Positions 58,250-64,000 of a stretch of 64,000 nucleotides of DNA are shown one piece after another (the stretch's first letter is position 1; the number at the start of each line of letters is the position of its first letter). The position numbers were made by a program, and so were the translations under genes. The DNA comes from Eikenella glucosivorans. Its GTDB lineage: Bacteria; Pseudomonadota; Gammaproteobacteria; Burkholderiales; Neisseriaceae. The notes under the pieces were generated by a model. That model was not told the origin of the DNA and searched no databases. It saw only the letters and a program-made list of their open reading frames with translations. The stretch lies in the NCBI RefSeq assembly GCF_016025525.2, contig NZ_JACSGR010000007.1, positions 124,001 to 188,000 on the forward strand, given 5' to 3'.

Positions 58250-59194
58250 ATGAGCGAAATCACCGCCTTCGCCAACCGCCTCGGCAAAAACGCCAAACAC
58301 CTCATCAAATGGGCGCGGCGGCATCATATAGAAGCCTGGCGCCTCTACGACCGCGACATCCCGCAATACCCCTTCGCCATCGATATTTACGGCGAACACG
58401 TTCATTTGCAAGAATACGACACCGGCTGGATCATGCAGGAAGCCGACTACCAAGCCTGGCTCGCCGAAGTGATTGAAGCCGTGCGCTTCGTCACCGGATT
58501 TCCCGCCGAACACATCCACCTCAAACAGCGCAGCCGCCAGCGCGGCAACAGCCAATACGAAAAAACCGGCCGCAGCGGCGAAGACTTCATCGTGCACGAA
58601 CACGGCCGCGCCTTCTGGGTAAACCTCGACAAATACCTCGACACCGGCCTCTTCCTCGACCACCGCAACACCCGCGAGCTCGTAGGCAGCCAAGCTGCCG
58701 GCAAACGCTTCCTCAACCTCTTCGCCTACACCGGCAGCTTCAGCGTGTATGCCGCCACCGGCGGCGCAGCCTCCAGCGAAACCGTCGATCTCTCCAACAC
58801 CTACCTCGACTGGGCCCGCCGCAATTTCGCGCTCAACCAAATCAACCCCGAACAACACCAAATCATCCGCGCCGACGTATTCCAATATCTGCAAAACGCC
58901 GCCGCCCAAAGCAAACGCTTCGACCTCATCGTGATGGATCCGCCCAGCTTCTCCAACAGCAAAAAAATGCTCGACATCCTCGACATCCAGCGCGACCACC
59001 CCCGCCTCATCCGCGAAGCCATGCAGCTGCTCGAGCCCGGCGGCACGCTTTATTTCTCCAACAACCTGCGCAGCTTCGAGCTCGAGCCCGCCCTGGCCGA
59101 CCGCTACGCCATCGCCGAAATCAGCCGCCAATCCGTGCCCGAAGACTTCCGCAACCGCAAAATCCACCGCTGCTGGCGCATTCAGCATAAATAA
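58250..59194 (+). CDS. rlmK: 23S rRNA (guanine-2069-N7)-methyltransferase, stand-alone RlmK
   Basis: A 314-residue SAM-dependent methyltransferase that matches the C-terminal (RlmK) half of E. coli RlmKL: FANRLGKNAKHLIKWARRHHIEAWRLYDRDIPQYPFAIDIYG at the start, FIVHEHGRAFWVNLDKYLDTGLFLDHRNTR, SAM loop LNLFAYTGSFSVYAA and DPPSFSNSKKM. In enterobacteria it is fused to RlmL; here it is separate, as in other Neisseriaceae. The ATG is preceded by a DUS whose AGG, 9 bases upstream, is the only Shine-Dalgarno-like element. Confidence 0.92.
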   Translation: MSEITAFANRLGKNAKHLIKWARRHHIEAWRLYDRDIPQYPFAIDIYGEHVHLQEYDTGWIMQEADYQAWLAEVIEAVRFVTGFPAEHIHLKQRSRQRGNSQYEKTGRSGEDFIVHEHGRAFWVNLDKYLDTGLFLDHRNTRELVGSQAAGKRFLNLFAYTGSFSVYAATGGAASSETVDLSNTYLDWARRNFALNQINPEQHQIIRADVFQYLQNAAAQSKRFDLIVMDPPSFSNSKKMLDILDIQRDHPRLIREAMQLLEPGGTLYFSNNLRSFELEPALADRYAIAEISRQSVPEDFRNRKIHRCWRIQHK

Positions 59195-59196
59195 CA

Positions 59197-59327
59197 AAGG
59201 CTACCTGAAAGCGTGAGTTTCAGCGGAGTGGAAATGAAGTGAAGCGAATTTCGTTAAAACGTCAGGGCAGCCAAAAGCAATCAGGCAAAGAAAAGGCTAC
59301 CTGAAAACCATTTTTCAGGTAGCCTTT
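59197..59327. repeat. Repeat module and DUS hairpin after rlmK
   Basis: A DUS at about 59198 is followed by AGCGTGAGTTTCAGCGGAGT and AAGTGAAGCGAATTTCGTTA. Then a head-on DUS pair at 59292-59327 (stem AAAGGCTACCTGAAAA, loop CCA) could terminate both convergent genes. Confidence 0.75.
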
Positions 59328-59371
59328 ATTGCGCAATCACCGCAGAACCATCTGCACCGCGCCATCCATAC

Positions 59372-59923
59372 CTAATACCTTGCATCGGCCGGCACTCTGC
59401 TGCGCTGCACAGTTTTGTTCAGCAGCTCAAAGCGTTTCTGCCGCTCCAGCCATTGATACACATAAGTGGTTTTAAACTGGGTAACCACATCCTCACGCCC
59501 GGCTATATCGGCATAATGGCAGTTTTCGGTGATAAACAGGCGGCTGCCGGCCTGATAGTGGAATATGTCCGACTCCTCCGAGCCGTCTGCCCGATAGCAA
59601 GCGTTCAAAGGGTGGTCGGTAGACAAAGGCGTGAGCTCATAGATTTTCCCGCTGCGCGCGTCCACCATTGCACCGTTCAGACATTGCGTTCCGCAGCCCC
59701 ACGTCACAGCAACATAGTTCCCAGCAAAGCCGATTTTCCCAGACTGGTAGCCTTCCCTAATCCGCGTGCGCATATCACGCCATTGCTGCGTCAGCTGCAA
59801 AGGGTGGCGGGTGCCCTGATAGACCGGGCTCGGGTAATCGGCAAACCGATACGCCCGTTCAGCCGGCGCCGATTGAGCCAAACCGCACGCCAGCGCCAAC
59901 GATACCGCTAGAAATTTCCGCAT
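59372..59923 (-). CDS. Secreted protein of unknown function
   Basis: A 183-residue protein with signal peptide MRKFLAVSLALACGLAQSA (cleavage near QSA). The mature part contains NYVAVTWGCGTQCLNGAMVDARSGKIYEL, a pattern seen in small periplasmic proteins with a GCGTxC motif, plus further Cys in LNACYRAD and TENCHYAD, probably two disulfides. The start was chosen at MRKFLAV; an 80-codon upstream extension overlaps cyaY and is spurious. I do not recognise a named family. Confidence 0.72.
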   Translation of the reverse strand: MRKFLAVSLALACGLAQSAPAERAYRFADYPSPVYQGTRHPLQLTQQWRDMRTRIREGYQSGKIGFAGNYVAVTWGCGTQCLNGAMVDARSGKIYELTPLSTDHPLNACYRADGSEESDIFHYQAGSRLFITENCHYADIAGREDVVTQFKTTYVYQWLERQKRFELLNKTVQRSRVPADARY

Positions 59924-60015
59924 TTTCTCTCTTCTTAAGTCTATGCAGGCTACCTGAAAACCATTTTTCAGGCAGCCTGCCCTGTGCCCGCCGCTTATGC
60001 AGCGGCTACCTGAAA

Positions 60016-60336
60016 CTACAACGCCGCAATCTCCACCGCCTGCCCCGCCGCCGCGCCCAGCACATCGTTCAGCACGGCGAAAAAGCCGCTGCCGTCGCGG
60101 GTGGAGCACCATTGCCCCTCGCGCAGGGCGAAGTGGTAACCGCCGCTTTTGGCGGCAATCCACAATTCCTGGTTCGGCGTGTGGCGGTTTACGATAATCT
60201 GTGTGCCGTCATCGGCTTCAATGGTGAGCACGTTGCCATTGTGCTCGCAGTCGAAATCGGCGCCGCACTGGTCAAGCTGGTCTTCGATGTGGGCAAACAG
60301 TTGGTCGGAATAGCGCAAAAATTCGGTTTCGGTCAT
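60016..60336 (-). CDS. cyaY: Iron donor protein CyaY (frataxin)
   Basis: Bacterial frataxin, which binds iron and tunes Fe-S cluster assembly by the Isc system. The 106-residue protein has an acidic first helix (TETEFLRYSDQLFAHIEDQLDQ), then the conserved sheet NGNVLTIEADDGTQIIVNRHTPNQELWIAAKSGGYHF and the ending GSGFFAVLNDVL. It is divergent from lptM-lysA, a conserved arrangement in proteobacteria. Confidence 0.95.
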   Translation of the reverse strand: MTETEFLRYSDQLFAHIEDQLDQCGADFDCEHNGNVLTIEADDGTQIIVNRHTPNQELWIAAKSGGYHFALREGQWCSTRDGSGFFAVLNDVLGAAAGQAVEIAAL

Positions 60337-60421
60337 GATGGTTTGTGCATGGCGGCGTTTTTGTTTAAGATGCGCCATCTTGCCACAGCCGCCTGTTTCA
60401 GGCAATTTCGAGTTTCTCATC

Positions 60422-60613
60422 ATGATGCGTACCCTGTTCCCCGCCCTTGCCGCCGCGCTGCTTTTGAGCGCCTGCGGCTATAAAGGCGACCTCTACCTGC
60501 CCAAAGAAGGCGACCGCGCCCGTTTCGCCCCGGTGCAAACCGGCCTGCAATTCGCCCCCATCGCGCCCATGCCCGATGTGGAACCGCCGCAACCGCTTCC
60601 CGCCGCCAAATAA
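60422..60613 (+). CDS. lptM: Small outer-membrane lipoprotein LptM (YifL-like)
   Basis: A 63-residue lipoprotein. The signal MMRTLFPALAAALLLSAC ends in a lipobox LSAC with the acylated Cys followed by GYKGDLYLPKEGD, the hallmark of the YifL/LptM family. E. coli LptM helps the LptDE LPS translocon mature. Either of two adjacent ATGs may start it; the Shine-Dalgarno is weak. The stop is 2 bases before the lysA ATG, so the two are cotranscribed. Confidence 0.9.
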   Translation: MMRTLFPALAAALLLSACGYKGDLYLPKEGDRARFAPVQTGLQFAPIAPMPDVEPPQPLPAAK

Positions 60614-60615
60614 CC

Positions 60616-61836
60616 ATGTCTTTATATTGCGAAAACGTTTCCCTCGATGCGCTGGCCGAGCAGTTCGGCACGCCGCTGTATGTGTATAGCCAGGCCGCGC
60701 TCACCGAAGCCTACCAAAGCTACACCGCCGCCTTCTCCGAGCTGAACCCCCTGCTGTGCTACGCCGTAAAGGCCAACGGCAACCTGAGCATCCTGCGCCA
60801 TTTTGCCCGCTTGGGCAGCGGCTTCGATATCGTGTCCGGTGGCGAGCTGGCGCGCGTGCTGGCCGCCGGCGGCCGCGCCGACAAAACCATTTTCTCCGGC
60901 GTGGGCAAAAGCCGCGCCGAGATGGAATATGCGCTGCAAGCCGGCATCAAGTGCTTCAACGTGGAAAGCCTGCCCGAGCTCGACCAGCTCAACGAAGCCG
61001 CCGCCGGCCTCGGCATGGTGGCGCCTGTGTCGCTGCGCATCAACCCCGATGTAGACGCGCAAACCCACCCCTATATCTCCACCGGCCTCAAAGCCAACAA
61101 ATTCGGCATCGCCATGGAAGACGCCGAAGCCGCCTACCGCCATGCCGCCTCCCTGCCGCACTTGCGCATCACCGGCATCGACTGCCATATCGGCTCCCAG
61201 CTCACCAACCTCGCCCCGCTGGTGGAAGCCTGCGAACGCATGCTCGCCCTGGCAGACCGCCTCGCCGCGCAAGGCATCGCTCTGGAACACATTGATTTGG
61301 GCGGCGGCATTGGCATCGTGTATCACGACGAAACCGCGCCCGACCTGCCCGCCTACGCCCAAGCCGTGCGCCAACTGCTCGGCAGCCGCAAACTTTCGCT
61401 CATCCTCGAGCCCGGCCGCAGCCTGGTGGGCAACGCCGGCCTGCTGCTCACCCGCGTGGAGCGCGTAAAACGCAACGGCGACAAGCACTTCGTCATCGCC
61501 GACGCCGCCATGAACGACCTGATGCGCCCCGCCCTCTATCAGGCCTACCACCACATCGACAACACCAACCCCGAGCCCGGCGAGCCCTTTGTGGCCGACA
61601 TCGTCGGCCCCGTGTGCGAAACCGGCGACTTCCTCGCGCAAAACCGCCGCATCGCCGCCCGGGCCGGCGACCTTTTGGCGGTGCGCAGCGCCGGCGCCTA
61701 CGCCGCCAGCATGGCCAGCAACTACAACGCCCGCCCCCGCGCCGCCGAAGTGCTGGTGAACGGCAGCGAATTCCGCCTCATCCGGGCGCGCGAGCAAATC
61801 GCCGATATGCTGGCCGGCGAGCTGGCCTGCCTGTAA
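60616..61836 (+). CDS. lysA: Diaminopimelate decarboxylase
   Basis: PLP enzyme making lysine from meso-diaminopimelate, 406 residues. The PLP-binding Lys is in CYAVKANGNLSILR, HIGSQ precedes the substrate region, GGGIGI binds phosphate, EPGRSLVGNAG is conserved, and the catalytic Cys lies in GPVCETGDFLA near the C-terminus with the final block SAGAYAASMASNYNARPR. It immediately follows lptM. Confidence 0.98.
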   Translation: MSLYCENVSLDALAEQFGTPLYVYSQAALTEAYQSYTAAFSELNPLLCYAVKANGNLSILRHFARLGSGFDIVSGGELARVLAAGGRADKTIFSGVGKSRAEMEYALQAGIKCFNVESLPELDQLNEAAAGLGMVAPVSLRINPDVDAQTHPYISTGLKANKFGIAMEDAEAAYRHAASLPHLRITGIDCHIGSQLTNLAPLVEACERMLALADRLAAQGIALEHIDLGGGIGIVYHDETAPDLPAYAQAVRQLLGSRKLSLILEPGRSLVGNAGLLLTRVERVKRNGDKHFVIADAAMNDLMRPALYQAYHHIDNTNPEPGEPFVADIVGPVCETGDFLAQNRRIAARAGDLLAVRSAGAYAASMASNYNARPRAAEVLVNGSEFRLIRAREQIADMLAGELACL

Positions 61837-61878
61837 AGCCGAAGCCGCCGCACCTCCCGAGTGGCGCGCAAAACCAGC

Positions 61879-61908
61879 GCCGCCGTTTCTATCCCAAGAA
61901 ACGGCGGC
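61879..61908 (+). terminator. Hairpin after lysA
   Basis: A perfect 12-bp stem GCCGCCGTTTCT/AGAAACGGCGGC with loop ATCCCA. No T-run follows, so termination would need another factor. It is the best structure between lysA and the DUS pair at 61930-61984. Confidence 0.55.
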
Positions 61909-61928
61909 GTCGGCTTTCGGCAAGGCGG

Positions 61929-62095
61929 AAGGCTACCTGAAAAAATGAACGCCCGAATACGGCAAACTTTTTCAGGTAGCCTCTTTCCTGCCTGCCGGGT
62001 TTGGGTGAAATGCCGATTTGATCGAACGGCAGGCTTGAAATAAACAAACCAAAAATTTTCAGGTAGCCCATACCGAATACAGGCTACCTGAAAAA
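61929..62095. repeat. Two DUS inverted pairs between lysA and the AT-rich gene
   Basis: Forward/reverse DUS lie at about 61930 and 61972, and reverse/forward DUS at about 62058 and 62083. The region 61985-62055 holds no supported gene. Confidence 0.7.
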
Positions 62096-62119
62096 TATTC
62101 CTGCAATACCCGGCCAACT

Positions 62120-62770
62120 TTATTTCTTCTTCGGCGGCAGGATGCTGCCGGTTTCGGCGGCACGTTCTTTCCAAATAGGCAGCCATTGAGCCATACGCTC
62201 CCGAAAAGGTTTATAAATTGGTCGAGCAGTAGGAAAATCTGCATGGATAAAACGTTCAACATAATCAAAGTCCAACAAAACTGCCCGAGCAATACAGTTA
62301 CCCAAGCCTTCATAACCTTCATCGGTGGTTGGATTAGGGAACTCCCCAACAATTGGATAACTACTCAAAAACTCTTTTTCATCCTGGCTGCTGAAATATC
62401 GTTTAACCAAATCTAAACCACGCTCGAAAAAGTCTTGAATATAGATTTCTGCTTCGGGCAAAGTATGGACTAATTTCTGATAAATCATGGCATGGTTGTG
62501 GGCATCTGGGCTCAGAATCAACATGCGGGTCGTCCAATAGCTCATATTGAAAAACCCGTCCGTAAAAGCTTCTTTAATTATTGTTTTAACAGATTTATTA
62601 TAAACAATCACACTTGGTTCTGCTGAAAGATGCAATACCCAAGATGGATTAATCCAGATTTCTGAATGCTCTAGAGTTCTATTTTTAAAGGCAGCTGTCT
62701 TATATTCCCAGCTAGGATACTTCCTTGCTAGCTGAATGCAAAATTCTTTCACATCTGATTTATTCAACAT
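62120..62770 (-). CDS. AT-rich orphan gene of unknown function
   Basis: A 216-residue soluble protein (MLNKSDVKEFCIQLARKYPSWEYKTAAF...) rich in aromatic residues, with segments ILSPDAHNHAMIYQKLVHTLPEAEIYIQDFFERG and VLLDFDYVERFIHADFPTARPIYKPFRERMAQWLPIW. No signal peptide or membrane segment. Base composition and codon use are markedly more AT-rich than the neighbours, and no DUS lies inside it, suggesting recent acquisition. It is flanked by DUS pairs on both sides. I do not recognise a family; an immunity-type or other accessory role would be a guess. Confidence 0.7.
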   Translation of the reverse strand: MLNKSDVKEFCIQLARKYPSWEYKTAAFKNRTLEHSEIWINPSWVLHLSAEPSVIVYNKSVKTIIKEAFTDGFFNMSYWTTRMLILSPDAHNHAMIYQKLVHTLPEAEIYIQDFFERGLDLVKRYFSSQDEKEFLSSYPIVGEFPNPTTDEGYEGLGNCIARAVLLDFDYVERFIHADFPTARPIYKPFRERMAQWLPIWKERAAETGSILPPKKK

Positions 62771-62822
62771 ATTTTCCCTTTCGATTTCATCCTATTATCC
62801 CTCTGCCCGTTTTCACTTCATT

Positions 62823-62860
62823 TTCAGGTAGCCTTTCTCCTGCGTGCAGGCTACCTGAAA
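62823..62860. repeat. DUS inverted pair between orphan gene and cca
   Basis: A reverse DUS at about 62822 and a forward DUS at about 62849, 15 bases apart, just after the cca stop codon in its direction of transcription. Confidence 0.7.
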
Positions 62861-62892
62861 ATTCCGGCTTCAGCGCGGCTAAACCCCCTACC

Positions 62893-64000
62893 CTAGCTCC
62901 CTCCGGCCCGCCTGTTTGCCTGCCGATACGCCTCCTGCAAGGGCTTGATCCTTGATAAGCGGTCGGCGGCGATGGCTTCGGCGATGCGCTGCGGCTTATC
63001 GGCATGGGCGGCGGCAATGGCGGCGGTGTCGGTTTGCTGCGCGGCGGCAAGCAGGGCGAGCCAGTGTTCGCGTTGCGGGTAGGCGGCGTGCTTGAAGCCG
63101 AGGCGGCCTTGCGCGTCGGCACGGCACACGTTGAGCATGGCGGCGAAGCGCTCGCTCCGGCGGTAGGCGTCGGTGTGCTGCAAAATTTTGGCGGCGGTTT
63201 GCGGCCGCAGCTCGGCCACGCTGTGCAGCCGCCCGTGCCAGCGGCACACCAGCAAGGCCAGATCGGCGCAGGCCTTGGGCGCTTTCCAACGCCGGTTTAC
63301 CGCCTGCACCAGCGGCACGCCAGCTTCTTCGTGGCCATAATGCGAGGGCAGGATATGGGGCGGGGTTTGGGCCTTGCCCACATCGTGCAGCAGCGCGGCG
63401 TAGCGTTCGGGCAGGCTCAGGCAGGCATCGGCGGCGCGCTGCAAAACAAGCAGGGTGTGGATGCCGCAGTCGATTTCGGGGTGGTAATCCGCCCGCTGCG
63501 GCACGCCGAACAGGGCGTCCACCTCGGGCAGCAGCACGGCCAGCGCACCGCATTCGCGCAAAATTTCAATCATGCGCCCCGGCTGCGGCTCCATCAGCCC
63601 GCGTGCAAACTCCTGCCACACGCGCTCGGCCACCAGCGCGTCGGCCTCGCCGCTTTGCACCATTTCGCGCATCAGCGCCAAGGTTTCGGGGGCTACCTGA
63701 AAACCGTAGCGGGCGGCAAAACGCGCCGTGCGCAAAATCCGCACCGGGTCTTCGGCGAAGGCGGGGGACACATGGCGCAGGATGCCGGCAGCCAAATCGG
63801 CCTGCCCGCCGAAGGGGTCGATAATCTGCCCGTCGGTGCTTTGCGCCATGGCGTTGATGGTGAGGTCGCGGCGTTGCAGGTCTTGCTCCAGGGTAACGTC
63901 CGGCTCGGCGTGGAAGGTGAAGCCGGCATAGCCGCGGCCGGTTTTGCGCTCGGTGCGCGCCAGGGCGTATTCCTCCTGCGTTTCCGGATGCAGGAACACC
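62893..64000 (-). CDS. cca: Multifunctional CCA tRNA nucleotidyltransferase, N-terminus cut off
   Basis: Adds and repairs the CCA end of tRNAs. The gene enters from the right edge, and about 368 residues are visible; the first few dozen codons with the nucleotidyltransferase GDxDxD motif lie outside. Seen are RRDLTINAMAQSTDGQIIDPFGG, the EDPVRILRTARFAARYGF block, and an HD domain (LLHDVGKAQTPPHIL...HEEAG) typical of the longer gammaproteobacterial/betaproteobacterial enzyme. The apparent first codon at the edge is internal, not a start. A DUS is translated as GFQVAPETL. Confidence 0.94.
   Translation of the reverse strand, partial: VFLHPETQEEYALARTERKTGRGYAGFTFHAEPDVTLEQDLQRRDLTINAMAQSTDGQIIDPFGGQADLAAGILRHVSPAFAEDPVRILRTARFAARYGFQVAPETLALMREMVQSGEADALVAERVWQEFARGLMEPQPGRMIEILRECGALAVLLPEVDALFGVPQRADYHPEIDCGIHTLLVLQRAADACLSLPERYAALLHDVGKAQTPPHILPSHYGHEEAGVPLVQAVNRRWKAPKACADLALLVCRWHGRLHSVAELRPQTAAKILQHTDAYRRSERFAAMLNVCRADAQGRLGFKHAAYPQREHWLALLAAAQQTDTAAIAAAHADKPQRIAEAIAADRLSRIKPLQEAYRQANRRAGGS

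Noticed and set aside
62893..63999. Start codon of cca at the right edge
   Set aside because: The apparent initiation codon is an internal GTG; the catalytic N-terminus of the family is missing, so the gene is truncated by the window.

Overview
The window looks like a chromosomal segment of an Eikenella species (Neisseriaceae, Betaproteobacteria). The main evidence is the 12-mer AGGCTACCTGAA, the Eikenella dialect of the neisserial DNA uptake sequence (eikDUS). It occurs on both strands in roughly 110-120 full or near-full copies by a by-eye tally, not a program count. Gene content and order (tRNA-tuf, dprA-smg-topA, metNIQ, cvpA-purF, recO-pdxJ, cyaY/lptM-lysA) are also neisserial. The DNA is GC-rich. 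I saw no transposase, integrase, prophage, rRNA or CRISPR.

Layout. 1-1830: tRNA-Tyr, tRNA-Gly, tRNA-Thr, tuf, tRNA-Trp and probably secE, all on the minus strand from one strong promoter. 1.9-8.8 kb: a ferredoxin, rsmD, a GlsB-like membrane protein, topA, smg, dprA, then ratA-rnfH. 8.9-19.9 kb: rep, a DASS-type anion transporter, metE, tRNA-Ser, trpE, recA, trmB. 20-27.5 kb: envelope and transport genes (META lipoprotein, PlsC-like acyltransferase, mutM, RarD-type permease) and gyrB. 27.6-33.9 kb: catalase, three uncharacterised genes (one with a His-rich tail), yicC, an EamA permease. 34-40.2 kb: eno-ftsB, divergent metNIQ, yidB, folB/plsY. 40.4-48 kb: hpnD-hpnE, purF-cvpA-SPOR protein-folC. 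48-55.9 kb: small unknown genes, xth, the DUS-receptor pilin comP with a pilin paralogue, pdxJ, a DUF711 gene, recO, rluB. 56.4-64 kb: rhlE, rlmK, cyaY, lptM-lysA, an AT-rich orphan gene, and the truncated cca.

Three themes connect the window. First, natural transformation: dprA, recA, comP and the dense eikDUS lie together. DUS copies also serve as terminator stems, stop codons, Shine-Dalgarno donors and short peptide segments. Second, methionine: metNIQ sits behind what reads as a complete SAM-II riboswitch with an explicit antiterminator/terminator switch, and its MetN lacks the usual C-terminal methionine-sensing domain; metE is also present without such a leader. Third, repeats: a modular family of short repeats, including tandem 42-bp units that directly abut DUS, is scattered through intergenic DNA and forms the inter-domain linker of DprA. 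At least two Correia-type MITEs are present. One has inserted into a 42-bp repeat at a TA dinucleotide, and the other supplies the stop codon of yidB.
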